Assembly (NCBI RefSeq): GCF_018156225.1
Contig: NZ_JAGTAR010000004.1
Span: 1-64,000 of the forward strand
DNA: 64,000 nucleotides
Source of the DNA: Carboxylicivirga sediminis
GTDB taxonomy: Bacteria; Bacteroidota; Bacteroidia; Bacteroidales; Marinilabiliaceae
Direction of reading: 5' to 3'
Positions 35,535 through 44,812 of this stretch are shown piece by piece. The position numbers and the translations under genes are program-made. Each line of letters begins with the position of its first letter. The stretch's first letter is position 1. The notes beneath the pieces are model-generated. The model ran no database searches and was not told where the DNA came from. It saw nothing but the letters and a program-made list of their open reading frames with translations.

Positions 35535-36452
35535 CTACGCCATTTTTTGCTTGCTGATGCTTAACTCTTCAAGATTCATATTTCCTAACCGCATATTGTG
35601 GGCAATTTTGATGTGCCCTATCTCTGATGGTTCCAAGCCAAACATCTTTGTTGCAGCTGCATCGGCCGCAACAATATCCGGTGATGCAATGAGTGCTTTT
35701 AAATTAGTTACATCAGCAACAGATACGCCTCTTGGTCCGTTTTTGGTCATCATGTTGTAACCATCAATGATGTTTAAATCGGGCTTTATGAAGGTGCAGA
35801 AATCGGCAATACACTGGTGTAGATCGTTGGAATGATAGAATTTACGATCCCAAACAACGCCCATCAGGTTCTTCATGGCCAGCGAAATGCGCGTGCTGCT
35901 GTGGTGTTTCATAACCGGAACATTAATAAATACATCCGATTCGAGTATCATTTTGTGCACTTTGGCTTTTTTCAGACTTACACCATTGGGTATGTCCACT
36001 TCTTTATAAAATGATTCGGTATTACCGGGTATCATCTTACCACCGGCAGCTTTCACGGCTTCTTCAATGCCGCTGTTGCGATAGCAGCGATCCCATTTGT
36101 TACAGGTGTTGTCAAAAACATACACTTCAGAGGCCCCGGCTTCTTTACAACGTTGAACAATGCGGGCTACCACATCGGGGTTGGTGTTGGCTGCTCTTTC
36201 GGGCGGTGCATCCCAGCCTATATTGGGTTTTACCACTACTTTTTGTCGGCTTTTCACATATTTTCCTATGCCACCAATCGCTTCTATGGCGCGGTCAAAC
36301 ATATCTCCACCATTTCCGCCTCTCACTGCTGCCAGATCGTATTCTGTTGATGCAGGCATGCCTTTCACACTTTCCAAGCCGCCAAATAGTGGTAGTGCAC
36401 CACTTAGCAGGCTGGCTCCTATACCCGTTCTTAAAAAGTCTCTTCTTTTCAT
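35535..36452 (-). CDS. DUF362 family protein with Tat signal
   Basis: A 305-residue protein beginning M-K-R-R-D-F-L-R-T-G, a twin-arginine signal, so it is probably exported folded, perhaps with a cofactor. The body shows the DUF362 pattern: K-V-V-V-K-P-N-I-G-W, V-Y-V-F-D-N-T-C-N-K-W, and V-P-V-M-K-H-H-S-S-T followed by M-K-N-L-M-G. Cysteines and histidines (C-N-K-W-D-R-C, K-H-H) might bind metal or a cluster. DUF362 proteins often accompany ferredoxin-like genes. It is first in the minus-strand pair with the polyferredoxin. Function unknown beyond a likely redox role. Confidence 0.85.
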   Translation of the reverse strand: MKRRDFLRTGIGASLLSGALPLFGGLESVKGMPASTEYDLAAVRGGNGGDMFDRAIEAIGGIGKYVKSRQKVVVKPNIGWDAPPERAANTNPDVVARIVQRCKEAGASEVYVFDNTCNKWDRCYRNSGIEEAVKAAGGKMIPGNTESFYKEVDIPNGVSLKKAKVHKMILESDVFINVPVMKHHSSTRISLAMKNLMGVVWDRKFYHSNDLHQCIADFCTFIKPDLNIIDGYNMMTKNGPRGVSVADVTNLKALIASPDIVAADAAATKMFGLEPSEIGHIKIAHNMRLGNMNLEELSISKQKMA

Positions 36453-36596
36453 GCTGTGCCGTTATTCTGTTAATACCTGTTGTTTTCCTGTAGAGAAGTC
36501 ACAAACAATGAAATTACTAAAAATAATACATGCGTTGGTTGGTAATCAGTAATTTAAACCAGATATAAATAAAGAGAGGCTGCCTGTTTTTGGCAT

Positions 36597-36626
36597 AAAA
36601 AAAACCTCAGCTATTTCTAACTGAGG
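36597..36626 (-). terminator. Terminator of the tRNA-His gene
   Basis: On the minus strand CCTCAG (36626-36621) pairs with CTGAGG (36610-36605), followed by eight T residues. It begins six bases after the 3' end of the tRNA. Confidence 0.85.
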
Positions 36627-36631
36627 CTTTT

Positions 36632-36707
36632 GGGTGGAAGATCGGGTTCGAACCGACGACCTCTGGAACCACAATCCAGCGCTCTAACCAACTGAGCTAC
36701 AACCACC
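36632..36707 (-). tRNA. tRNA-His (GTG)
   Basis: On the minus strand the cloverleaf is readable: D arm GCTC/GAGC, anticodon stem CTGGA/TCCAG around TTGTGGT (anticodon GTG), and T arm GTCGG/CCGAT around TTCGAAC. The 5' end offers the extra G(-1) typical of tRNA-His. The acceptor stem reads GTGGTTG against CTTCCAC, which leaves T-T mismatches at pairs 5-68 and 6-67. The full CCA is not encoded. It has its own promoter (36732-36725) and terminator. Confidence 0.92.
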
Positions 36708-36724
36708 ATTTCTGTTTTGCGATG

Positions 36725-36732
36725 CAAAGATA
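36725..36732 (-). promoter_or_regulatory. -7 element of the tRNA-His promoter
   Basis: TATCTTTG on the minus strand fits TAnnTTTG and lies 18 bases before the mature 5' end. A partial -33 (CTTG) is 21 bases further upstream. Confidence 0.6.
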
Positions 36733-36806
36733 GTATTTGTGAACTAATATTTGCAAGAAGAATGAAAAAAAATCAAAAAAACTTTTTCCTTTGTATCTGT
36801 TTATTC

Positions 36807-37502
36807 ATGGGAGATATGAAGTTTTTTATTGAAAATCAGAGAGTAGAAAAAGATGTGGAGTGGGTAAAAAATCAGGTGCGTTTGCACATGAATGGTGCTA
36901 CTACTTCACAAATGGAGAGTCGGGGTATTAATTATCGGGTGAATTATGGTGTTGCTGTGCCTCATCTGAAGCAATTGGCATGCCGGATACCGGTTAGTTA
37001 TGAGTTGGCAGAAAGGTTATGGTTTCTTGAGATTAGAGAGACCATGTTGTTGGCTGCTATCATTGTTCCGGCAGAGGAAATGACCGTGGAGCGGTGCGAG
37101 GAATGGGCTGCTAAAATCAATAATGAGGATTTGGTGGAGCGAACAGCTATGTTTTTGTGGCCTAGATTACCGGTCGCCAATCAATTGCTGCCGGTTTGGT
37201 TAAGTGCCGCTGATTCTTATTTATCAGCTATGGCCTGCTATAGCTATGGGCATCAGATGAAAAACACAAAAGTGACTGGCAATGTGGGCGTCGATGAATT
37301 GATGGCATGTCTAAAAGAGCAGATTAATCCTTTGGTATATAGAGCCGTATCCTTTGCTTTGCGAATGTATATGCGTACTTCTCCTGATTCAATCAAAGAG
37401 GTGGAACCATATATTGAGGACCTGAAGAATAGTAGTGAACGTTATCAGTTGACTATGGTTGAAGAGTTAAGGGCCGAAATTGATTTTCTGAAGGAAGCAT
37501 AA
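36807..37502 (+). CDS. DNA alkylation repair family protein (AlkD-like)
   Basis: A 231-residue all-helical protein of HEAT-like repeats. The pattern Y-G-V-A-V-P-H-L-K-Q-L-A, L-W-F-L-E-I-R-E-T-M and Y-R-A-V-S-F-A-L-R-M-Y fits the AlkD-type DNA alkylation repair family. AlkD glycosylases remove bulky or cationic alkylated bases; many family members are uncharacterised. I use the ATG at 36807, since earlier in-frame codons would add a basic, low-complexity leader that overlaps the tRNA promoter region. It is not obviously in an operon. Confidence 0.7.
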   Translation: MGDMKFFIENQRVEKDVEWVKNQVRLHMNGATTSQMESRGINYRVNYGVAVPHLKQLACRIPVSYELAERLWFLEIRETMLLAAIIVPAEEMTVERCEEWAAKINNEDLVERTAMFLWPRLPVANQLLPVWLSAADSYLSAMACYSYGHQMKNTKVTGNVGVDELMACLKEQINPLVYRAVSFALRMYMRTSPDSIKEVEPYIEDLKNSSERYQLTMVEELRAEIDFLKEA

Positions 37503-37566
37503 GTGCTGTAAGACCAGATGTTCACTCATTTGGTGAAAAATCATGTTGGGTTCCTATTTTAAAATT

Positions 37567-37574
37567 TATATTTG
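37567..37574 (+). promoter_or_regulatory. -7 element of the class V aminotransferase-like gene
   Basis: TATATTTG matches TAnnTTTG, with a degenerate -33 (GTTG) about 20 bases upstream. It lies 73 bases before the start codon at 37648. Confidence 0.5.
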
Positions 37575-37647
37575 TTCACCCCTAACTTTTTTCTGGAAAT
37601 GATAATGCAAGCTACAGGCTTGAATAAACAGTAAATCCATTTGATTT

Positions 37648-39117
37648 ATGAACGCATTGGAAGCATATTTTGCGAAATTCAGGGAGAATACGATTGGTTG
37701 GGATGCTAAGCTACAAACGCCTTACGGGGAAAAACCATTGGTGTATGCTGATTGGATTGCCAGTGGCAGGCTATATGGCCCAATTGAAGAATTGATGAAG
37801 AATAAAATTGGACCGATGGTGGCCAATACGCATTCTGAGTCAAGCGATACTGGCATGATAATGACCAATATCTATAAGCATTCTCACAATATTATAAAGA
37901 AGCATGTGAATGCCGGTGAAGATGATATTATTATTACGGCTGGTTTTGGCATGACCTATGTGATTAACAAACTGCAACGAATTCTAGGCATGCGAGTGCC
38001 TGAGCAGGCACAGCGTTATTGCAGCATTCCGGTCGAGCAGCGTCCGGTTGTATTTATCACCCATATGGAGCACCACTCGAATCATACCTCGTGGCTCGAA
38101 ACCAACGCGGATGTAGTGGTGATTGAGCCGGATGAGCAGCTATTGGTTAATCCGGACGCCCTACGCCGTGAAGTTCAGAAATACCGTAACAGGACCTTGA
38201 AAATTGGGTCTTTTATAGCCTGTTCCAATGTGACTGGTGTAAGAACACCCTATTACGAACTGGCGCAAATCATGCATGAAAACGGCGGATTCTGTTTTGT
38301 TGATTTTGCAGCATCTGCACCATACGATACCATTAATATGCATCCTGGTAATCCGCTTCAAAGTCTGGATGCGATCTTCTTTTCACCTCATAAGTTCTTG
38401 GGCGGACCAGGTAGTTCAGGGGTGATGGTGTTCAACAGAGCGCTTTACCATAATTCGGCGCCCGATAATTCAGGAGGAGGTACGGTGGACTGGACCAATC
38501 GCTGGGGTAAATACCGCTATGTGGACGATATAGAGGCGCGAGAGGATGGTGGTACTCCAGGCTTCTTGCAATCAATCAAGGCAGCGATGGTCATCAGGCT
38601 CAAAGAGCAAATGGGCGTTGATAAAATTCATGATCGTGAAAAGGAAATAGTTGAAAAGATATTTAGGGAGTTTAGAGCCATCCCCGGCATGAATATATTA
38701 GCCGATAATGTAGAAGACCGTCTTGGAGCTATTTCGTTTTACATAGATAAATTGCATTTTAACCTGGCAGTTCGTTTGTTAAACGACCACTATGGCATTC
38801 AGGTGCGCGGCGGATGTTCATGTGCTGGAACCTATGGGCACTATTTGTTGCATGTTGATTATTATACATCCAATAAAATCACCAGTAAGATCAATAAAGG
38901 CGACTTATCAGAAAAGCCTGGCTGGATACGGATGTCAATTCACCCAACAATGACCGATAAGGAAGTAGACTATTTAATAGATGCCGTTAGGCAAGTTGCC
39001 ACTAACTGGCAGTCTATGAGCCTTGATTATGAATATGTAGCTGCTCACAACGAGTATTTCCATAAGGATGTTCCGGTTAAAAAGCCGCTTGATTACGATT
39101 CATGGTTTTCTTTTTAA
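37648..39117 (+). CDS. Class V aminotransferase-fold PLP enzyme (cysteine desulfurase-like)
   Basis: A 489-residue cytoplasmic enzyme. The PLP lysine is K249 in S-P-H-K-F-L-G-G-P-G-S-S-G. Other family signatures are H-M-E-H-H-S-N, F-V-D-F-A-A-S-A-P-Y and, near the C-terminus, R-G-G-C-S-C-A-G with C390 and C392. The pattern resembles cysteine desulfurase/selenocysteine lyase relatives, but it is longer than the 400-residue SufS type. A cysteine in the catalytic loop suggests sulfur transfer; an aminotransferase or lyase role is also possible. It is a single-gene unit between a promoter and a terminator, with no Suf or Isc partners nearby. Confidence 0.8.
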   Translation: MNALEAYFAKFRENTIGWDAKLQTPYGEKPLVYADWIASGRLYGPIEELMKNKIGPMVANTHSESSDTGMIMTNIYKHSHNIIKKHVNAGEDDIIITAGFGMTYVINKLQRILGMRVPEQAQRYCSIPVEQRPVVFITHMEHHSNHTSWLETNADVVVIEPDEQLLVNPDALRREVQKYRNRTLKIGSFIACSNVTGVRTPYYELAQIMHENGGFCFVDFAASAPYDTINMHPGNPLQSLDAIFFSPHKFLGGPGSSGVMVFNRALYHNSAPDNSGGGTVDWTNRWGKYRYVDDIEAREDGGTPGFLQSIKAAMVIRLKEQMGVDKIHDREKEIVEKIFREFRAIPGMNILADNVEDRLGAISFYIDKLHFNLAVRLLNDHYGIQVRGGCSCAGTYGHYLLHVDYYTSNKITSKINKGDLSEKPGWIRMSIHPTMTDKEVDYLIDAVRQVATNWQSMSLDYEYVAAHNEYFHKDVPVKKPLDYDSWFSF

Positions 39118-39130
39118 CTAAAAATATTGA

Positions 39131-39155
39131 AGCGAGCCTTAGTGCTCGCTTTTTA
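39131..39155 (+). terminator. Terminator of the PLP enzyme gene
   Basis: AGCGAGC pairs with GCTCGCT across CTTAGT and is followed by a run of five T residues. Confidence 0.85.
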
Positions 39156-39257
39156 TTTGAATGCAAACTGCGGTTTGGTTGAAATTATAAAGTGGCAATA
39201 AGTGGTCTGCAGGGCGCTATTTATATAGCTTTTCGTAGGATAATTGAAATAATCGGC

Positions 39258-39265
39258 TATTTTTG
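39258..39265 (+). promoter_or_regulatory. -7 element for the GNAT-like gene
   Basis: TATTTTTG matches TAnnTTTG and lies 46 bases before the start at 39312. No TTTG is found at the expected -33 distance. Confidence 0.45.
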
Positions 39266-39311
39266 CGATGACCCATTCATGATTCACTTTTTTCTTAAAA
39301 GCACATAATTA

Positions 39312-40511
39312 ATGAAGATAGTTGAGGTATCAGACAGACGTTCAAGGAAGCAGTTTTTAGATGTAGTTGAAGCCATCTACCATGATGACCCGGCATATGT
39401 CAGGCCTCTGGATGCGATGATCGAGGAAGTATTTGATCCCAATCAAAATGCATATTTCAATCATGGTACAGCAACGCGCTTTATATTACTTGATAGTGAT
39501 GAGGTAATCGGGCGTGTGGCAGCATTTGTTAATTATAAAAAAGCCAATGGATTTGAACAACCTACAGGTGGATTAGGCTTTTTTGAGTGTGTCAATAATC
39601 AAAAAGCGGCTTTTTTACTGTTTGATGCAGCTCAGAAATGGCTGAAGGAGCAAGAGATGGAAGCCATGGACGGGCCCATTAACTTTGGTGAAAATGATAA
39701 TTTCTGGGGGTGTCTGGTCGAAGGTTTTACGCAGCCTGGCTTTGGTATGCAATACAACCCGCCTTATTATAAGGACTTCTTTCAGGCTTATGGATTTGTA
39801 ACTTATTTTGAGCAGATAACCAACCATCTGGATTTAACGGTTCCATTTCCAGAACGTTTTTGGAAAATTGCAGGTTGGGTGGTAAAAAAGGAAGGATTCT
39901 CTTTTAAGCATTTTAAAATTAAAGAGGCCGACCGTTTTATTGACGATTTCGAAACGGTTTATAACGATGCCTGGCGCTTTCATGAAAATTTTACGCCTAT
40001 AGATAAGAAGGTTTTGAAAGCCACCATGATGAAGGCTAAGGCGTTTATGATGGAAGACTTGATTTGGTATGCGTATCACGATAATAAACCAATTGGATTC
40101 CTGGTGCTGTTTCCTGATGTGAATCAGATACTGAAGCACTTTAATGGAAAACTGACTTTATGGAATAAACTGCGATTTCTGTGGATGAAGCGTAAGAAGG
40201 TGATGACAAGGGCGCGTGTAGTGATTTTGGGTGTCGTTCCAAAATTTCAACGTTCGGGAATCGAGTCCGGTTTATTTTGGCACCTTAAAGGTGTCGTAGA
40301 TAAAAATCCGCATTTGAAAGAACTGGAACTATCTTGGGTAGGAGATTTCAACCCTAAAATGAGGGTGTTGCAAGAGTCAATGGGCGCGGCTTTTGGCAAA
40401 AAGCACATTACCTTCCGCTATGTATTTAATCACAAAAATAATCAGGAGGTTAGGGCTGCTTCTATACCTGTTGATACCAAGTATAATGCGAAAACTGAAA
40501 AAGAATTATAA
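39312..40511 (+). CDS. GNAT-like acyltransferase, unknown substrate
   Basis: A 399-residue soluble protein. The N-terminal half has [25 protein letters not shown] and [13 protein letters not shown]. The C-terminal half has [18 protein letters not shown], which resembles the acetyl-CoA-binding segment of GNAT transferases. I know similar proteins as a common GNAT-fold family in Bacteroidota but not their substrate. The rpmE promoter begins 28 bases after its stop, so it is probably transcribed separately from rpmE. Confidence 0.65.
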   Translation: MKIVEVSDRRSRKQFLDVVEAIYHDDPAYVRPLDAMIEEVFDPNQNAYFNHGTATRFILLDSDEVIGRVAAFVNYKKANGFEQPTGGLGFFECVNNQKAAFLLFDAAQKWLKEQEMEAMDGPINFGENDNFWGCLVEGFTQPGFGMQYNPPYYKDFFQAYGFVTYFEQITNHLDLTVPFPERFWKIAGWVVKKEGFSFKHFKIKEADRFIDDFETVYNDAWRFHENFTPIDKKVLKATMMKAKAFMMEDLIWYAYHDNKPIGFLVLFPDVNQILKHFNGKLTLWNKLRFLWMKRKKVMTRARVVILGVVPKFQRSGIESGLFWHLKGVVDKNPHLKELELSWVGDFNPKMRVLQESMGAAFGKKHITFRYVFNHKNNQEVRAASIPVDTKYNAKTEKEL

Positions 40512-40538
40512 ATTTCAGAGATTAAATACATTAAAAGC

Positions 40539-40569
40539 TTTGCAGGTTAAAATTTATAGTTTACCTTTG
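40539..40569 (+). promoter_or_regulatory. Promoter of rpmE
   Basis: TTTG (40539-40542), a 19-base spacer and TACCTTTG (40562-40569) are an exact match to the Bacteroidota consensus. The predicted start near 40575 gives a leader of about 40 bases. Confidence 0.8.
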
Positions 40570-40614
40570 CAGCCCGATACGAATAAGAATATTAAAGAAT
40601 TAAATTATATAACA

Positions 40615-40875
40615 ATGAAACAGGGAATTCATCCAGACAATTACAGGTTGGTAGCTTTTACCGACATGTCAAATGGGGATACGTTCATTACTCGTTCTAC
40701 TGTTAACACTAAAGATACTGTTGAAATCGACGGAGTTGAATATCCTCAGGTTAAGTTAGAAATCTCAAGTACGTCACACCCATTTTATACTGGTAAGATG
40801 AAACTTGTTGATACTGCAGGACGTGTAGATAAGTTCATGAGCAGATACCAAAAGCACTTTGATAAGCGCAAGTAA
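40615..40875 (+). CDS. rpmE: 50S ribosomal protein L31, type B
   Basis: An 86-residue ribosomal protein. The start [11 protein letters not shown] and the segments [10 protein letters not shown] and [12 protein letters not shown] are typical of type B L31, which lacks the zinc-binding C-x-x-C of type A. The ATG at 40615 gives the normal length; an upstream in-frame codon at 40393 would run through the GNAT-like gene and is rejected. A strong promoter precedes it and a terminator follows. Confidence 0.96.
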   Translation: MKQGIHPDNYRLVAFTDMSNGDTFITRSTVNTKDTVEIDGVEYPQVKLEISSTSHPFYTGKMKLVDTAGRVDKFMSRYQKHFDKRK

Positions 40876-40897
40876 TTGCTGCTTAGCTACAAAATAT

Positions 40898-40928
40898 AAA
40901 GCTTCGGAGTTTCCGGAGCTTTTTTTTT
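40898..40928 (+). terminator. Terminator of rpmE
   Basis: AAAGCTTCGGA pairs with TCCGGAGCTTT with one G-T wobble, followed by eight T residues. Confidence 0.85.
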
Positions 40929-40983
40929 ACAATTATCGTAAATTGCCTCAAGCTTCTCTTGTGAGGATTAAACACATTAAAAA

Positions 40984-42198
40984 ATGAACCTGGTACTTTT
41001 TGATAATAACTATCGCAGTGGTATGCTGCCGCTGGCTTTTACCCGTCCGCAAGCAGCTATTCGTATTGGTATATTAACTGTGAAAGAAAAGTGGGAGTTG
41101 TGGACAAAAGCCTCCGCCAGTTATTTGGTGGATGATGTGTTGTCGCAGAAATTCGCCTCCAACATCCAGGAAGATAATGTATTTATCTCAGCCTCTGTGC
41201 TACCAAACGAGGAATTGGTTCATGCCGTTAGTCAATTGGAAAAGGGGCAGGCTCTGGTTAAGGAAGGACTTCTTATAGCAGTTCGTGCTTCAGAATTCTC
41301 TCTGCAAGAAGCACAGCTGAATGCACTTGAAAAATTTGACGTAATTAACTTTGAAGGTGAATTTGTACTTCTCGATAAGATCTATAAGCTCATTCCACAT
41401 AACCAGGCAGAGATAAAAAGTGATTTTAAGGTATTGACCCGTGATAGACAGTCGCAAGCTATTGATGAAACAGTGACAGTTGTTGGGCTCAATAAAAACC
41501 CTGAGTTGCTTCATCAGATTTTTATTGAAGAGGGAGCCGAGGTAGAGTATTGCTCATTGAATCCCAAAGAAGGCCCCATCTATATAGGTAGAAATGCCAA
41601 AATATGGGAAGGTGCTATGATGCGCGGGCCAATTGCGATTGGCGAGTCGGTGCATATTAGCATGGGTGCTAAAATATTGCCAGGCGCCACTATTGGTCCA
41701 TGGTCGAAGGTTGGAGGAGAGGTGAGTAATTCGGTTATTACCGGTTATTCTAATAAAGTGCATGATGGCTATTTAGGTGATTCAATACTTGGCGAGTGGT
41801 GTAATTTGGGGGCCGATACAAATACTTCCAATCTGAAGAATGACTTTGCCATGGTGAAGCTGTGGGATTATTCGACTGGCCGCTTCGGAAAAACAGGTTT
41901 GCAGTTTTGTGGCCTGGTGATGGGCGACTATTCCCGTTGTGCCATTAATACGGCCTTTAATTCAGGCACTGTTGTAGGTGTTGGCTCAAATATTTTTGGA
42001 AGTGGTTTCCCGCGTAATTTTGTGCCATCTTTTGTAATTGGCGGGCCGCAAGGCTACCGGATTAATGGTTTAAAGGCTGTGGTTAATACAGGCGAAATGG
42101 CTATGGCCAGACGTAATGTTGAAATGTCGGAACAGGATGAGCTAATTCTGGAGGCTGTTTTTGAGCAAACGAAACAATACCGCACATCCCTCAAATAG
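40984..42198 (+). CDS. GlmU-like sugar-phosphate nucleotidyltransferase/acyltransferase-fold protein
   Basis: A 404-residue protein. The N-terminal 180 residues resemble a reduced nucleotidyltransferase domain (R-P-Q-A-A-I-R-I-G, Y-L-V-D-D-V). Residues about 190-380 form a left-handed beta-helix of hexapeptide repeats (Y-I-G-R-N-A-K-I-W-E-G, I-L-P-G-A-T-I-G, N-L-G-A-D-T-N-T-S-N-L-K-N-D). This two-domain layout is that of the GlmU-like family placed next to L31 and Lon in Bacteroidota. The classical G-x-G-T-R-M nucleotidyltransferase loop is not seen, so it may not make UDP-GlcNAc. A role in sugar nucleotide or cell envelope metabolism is inferred. Confidence 0.8.
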   Translation: MNLVLFDNNYRSGMLPLAFTRPQAAIRIGILTVKEKWELWTKASASYLVDDVLSQKFASNIQEDNVFISASVLPNEELVHAVSQLEKGQALVKEGLLIAVRASEFSLQEAQLNALEKFDVINFEGEFVLLDKIYKLIPHNQAEIKSDFKVLTRDRQSQAIDETVTVVGLNKNPELLHQIFIEEGAEVEYCSLNPKEGPIYIGRNAKIWEGAMMRGPIAIGESVHISMGAKILPGATIGPWSKVGGEVSNSVITGYSNKVHDGYLGDSILGEWCNLGADTNTSNLKNDFAMVKLWDYSTGRFGKTGLQFCGLVMGDYSRCAINTAFNSGTVVGVGSNIFGSGFPRNFVPSFVIGGPQGYRINGLKAVVNTGEMAMARRNVEMSEQDELILEAVFEQTKQYRTSLK

Positions 42199-42253
42199 GT
42201 TTTGGCACGCCAATTGACAATTAACGCAGCGGATGGTTAAATACTTAGCCTCC

Positions 42254-42275
42254 GACAATTTGTCATTAAATGACA
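42254..42275. promoter_or_regulatory. Overlapping palindromes upstream of lon
   Basis: GACAATTTGTC (42254-42264) and TGTCATTAAATGACA (42261-42275) are symmetrical and share TGTC. They lie 22-43 bases before the lon start. They look like a composite operator, but no regulator is known to me for this site. Confidence 0.4.
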
Positions 42276-42296
42276 TTTGATTAAGAGATGAGAATT

Positions 42297-44747
42297 ATGG
42301 ATAATAATACATTTGGTTTTGATGAGGTGCTGATGTCTGATGTTTTTGAGTCTGATGCTGAGTTTATTCCAATCGTTACTGATGAGGATGAACAAAATGT
42401 CAGTGCGTTTGAGGTACCTGACATCTTGCCAATTCTACCATTGCGAAATACGGTTTTATTTCCTGGTGTGATTATTCCGATATCTATCGGTCGTGAAAAG
42501 TCCTTAACCCTGATCAAGGAGATTCAAAAATCTAAGGGCGTATTTGGCGCAGTAGCACAGAAAGATATTAAGGTTGATAATCCCCAGAAAGAGGATTTAT
42601 ATGACATAGGTACAGTGGCTAAAGTTATTAAGGTGCTGGAGATGCCTGATAACTCTACATCCGTCATCATTCAGGGCAAAAAGCGCTTCCAGATTGAGGA
42701 GATGATTACTGATGAGCCCTACCATATGGCAAAGGTAAAAGGGCTGGAGGATGAAAAGGATGAGAAGCAAAAGAACGAATTTGAGGCAGTCGTAAGTTCC
42801 ATCAAGGATTTATCGCTACGCGTTATTAAAGCTTCTTCTAATGTGCCACCTGAAGCATCATTTGCTGTAAAAAATATCGAAAACGATGCCTTTCTAATCA
42901 ACTTTGTTTGTTCCAACTCAGATATTAGTGTCGGTGAGAAGCAGCGACTGTTGGCCGAGAATAAGCTGTTCGACCGTGGTATGTTGCTACTCGAGCATTT
43001 GGCCAAAGAAGTGCAGATGCAGGAGTTAAAAAGCGATATTCAGAGTAAGGTTAAACTAGATATCGATCAGCAGCAGCGCGAATACATGCTGCAGCAGCAA
43101 ATTAAGACCATACAGGATGAGCTGGGCTCAAGTCCTATCGAGCAGGAAATTAGAGACCTAAAGGAGAAAGCCACCAAAAAGAAGTGGAGTAAAGAAGTAA
43201 AGGATTTATTCAAGAAAGAGCTTGATAAACTACAGCGGTTGAATCCGGCTGCGGGTGAATATTCGGTGCAGCATAACTACTTACAGACCTTAATTGATTT
43301 GCCTTGGAACGATTATACCAAGGATAACTATGATATGAATCGTGCTGAGCGTATACTCGATCGTGACCATTATGGGCTTGATAAGGTGAAGGAACGTATC
43401 CTTGAGCACTTGGCAGTTCTTAAACTGAAAGGTGAATTAAAGTCGCCAATTATTTGTTTATATGGCCCTCCGGGAGTTGGAAAGACCTCTTTAGGTAAAT
43501 CCATTGCCGAGTCATTAGGACGTAAATACGTGCGTATGTCATTAGGTGGCGTGCACGACGAGGCCGAAATCCGCGGGCACCGCAAAACATATATTGGTGC
43601 AATGCCAGGTCGTATTATTCAGAGTATCAAAAAGGCTGGAGCGGCCAACCCTGTGTTTATTCTCGATGAAATAGATAAGGTAAATGCCAGTGCACATGGC
43701 GATCCGTCGGCAGCTTTGCTGGAGGTGCTTGATCCGGAGCAGAATGAGCATTTTCATGATAACTTCCTGGAAGTAGATTTTGATCTGTCAAAAACTATGT
43801 TTGTGGCTACTGCCAATACATTAGGTAATATATCACAGCCACTGCTCGACAGGATGGAGCTTATCAATGTAAGTGGCTATATATTGGATGAAAAGACGGA
43901 AATCGCAAAGCGCCATTTATTGCCTAAGCAAATGGAGAATCATGGGATTCCTAAAGGAACTATCTCTGTAAGTAAGAAGGTGATGGCGCACATTGTTGAA
44001 TCATATACGCGTGAGTCGGGCGTGAGGGAGCTGGATAAAATACTGGCTAAATTGTGCCGAAAGATTGCATTGAAGATTGCCAAAGGTGAAGAGCTGAAGA
44101 AAACCATTACTATAAAAGACGTAGCTGAGTATTTAGGTGTTGTGCGTTTCTCGAAGGATAAATGGCAAGACAATACTACTGCTGGAGTGGTGACTGGCCT
44201 GGCATGGACTGCTGTTGGCGGTGAAATTCTGTTTGTTGAAACCAGCTTAAGTAAAGGCAAGGGTAAACTTACACTTACCGGTAACCTGGGCGATGTTATG
44301 AAAGAATCGGCTTTACTGGCTGTTGAATACTTACGGGCCAATGCCGATAAGCTGGGTGTTAAGCATGAGGCTTTTGATGAATGGAATGTGCATGTGCATG
44401 TGCCAGAGGGTGCTATACCAAAAGATGGGCCATCGGCTGGCGTTACAATGGTCACCTCATTGGCATCAGCATTTACACAGCGTAAGGTGCGTGCCCGATT
44501 GGCCATGACCGGCGAAATTACGTTACGAGGTAAAGTATTGCCTGTAGGTGGTATAAAAGAAAAGATACTGGCGGCCAAGCGGGCCGGTATTACTGATATA
44601 ATCCTTTCGCAAGAAAATCAAAAGGATATTGAAGAAATAAACAATATCTATCTGGAAGGTTTAGAATTCCATTTTGTTAAGGATGTTTCAGAAGTTCTGA
44701 GATTTGCTTTACTGGATGAAAAAGTTAAAAATCCACTGAAAATATAA
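42297..44747 (+). CDS. lon: ATP-dependent protease Lon
   Basis: An 816-residue cytoplasmic protease that degrades misfolded and regulatory proteins. The N-terminal substrate domain starts near residue 40 ([14 protein letters not shown]). A coiled-coil follows, then the AAA+ module with Walker A GPPGVGKT at 390-397 and V-F-I-L-D-E-I-D-K. The protease domain has S713 in K-D-G-P-S-A-G and K756 in G-I-K-E-K, the Ser-Lys dyad with the same 43-residue spacing as in E. coli. The ATG at 42297 (MDNNTF) is preferred to one nine bases upstream. It has overlapping palindromes upstream and a strong terminator. Confidence 0.97.
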   Translation: MDNNTFGFDEVLMSDVFESDAEFIPIVTDEDEQNVSAFEVPDILPILPLRNTVLFPGVIIPISIGREKSLTLIKEIQKSKGVFGAVAQKDIKVDNPQKEDLYDIGTVAKVIKVLEMPDNSTSVIIQGKKRFQIEEMITDEPYHMAKVKGLEDEKDEKQKNEFEAVVSSIKDLSLRVIKASSNVPPEASFAVKNIENDAFLINFVCSNSDISVGEKQRLLAENKLFDRGMLLLEHLAKEVQMQELKSDIQSKVKLDIDQQQREYMLQQQIKTIQDELGSSPIEQEIRDLKEKATKKKWSKEVKDLFKKELDKLQRLNPAAGEYSVQHNYLQTLIDLPWNDYTKDNYDMNRAERILDRDHYGLDKVKERILEHLAVLKLKGELKSPIICLYGPPGVGKTSLGKSIAESLGRKYVRMSLGGVHDEAEIRGHRKTYIGAMPGRIIQSIKKAGAANPVFILDEIDKVNASAHGDPSAALLEVLDPEQNEHFHDNFLEVDFDLSKTMFVATANTLGNISQPLLDRMELINVSGYILDEKTEIAKRHLLPKQMENHGIPKGTISVSKKVMAHIVESYTRESGVRELDKILAKLCRKIALKIAKGEELKKTITIKDVAEYLGVVRFSKDKWQDNTTAGVVTGLAWTAVGGEILFVETSLSKGKGKLTLTGNLGDVMKESALLAVEYLRANADKLGVKHEAFDEWNVHVHVPEGAIPKDGPSAGVTMVTSLASAFTQRKVRARLAMTGEITLRGKVLPVGGIKEKILAAKRAGITDIILSQENQKDIEEINNIYLEGLEFHFVKDVSEVLRFALLDEKVKNPLKI

Positions 44748-44752
44748 TAATG

Positions 44753-44775
44753 GGCCGGTTCAACCGGCCTTTTTT
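44753..44775 (+). terminator. Terminator of lon
   Basis: A perfect 8-bp stem (GGCCGGTT with AACCGGCC, one-base spacer) is followed by six T residues. Confidence 0.85.
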
Positions 44776-44812
44776 AATGTCCTCAATTTAGCATGCTAAA
44801 GCCAATAGGATA

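Noticed and set aside
36717-36806. N-terminal extension of the AlkD-like protein
   Set aside because: The extension is lysine/phenylalanine-rich, not like the family, and overlaps the tRNA promoter region.
40393-40614. Upstream extension of L31
   Set aside because: It would add 74 residues overlapping the GNAT-like gene; the homologous L31 start is at 40615 and a consensus promoter lies at 40539-40569.
43940-44578. A 212-codon minus-strand open frame in lon
   Set aside because: Lies opposite the Lon protease domain with its dyad intact; composition is that of a shadow frame.
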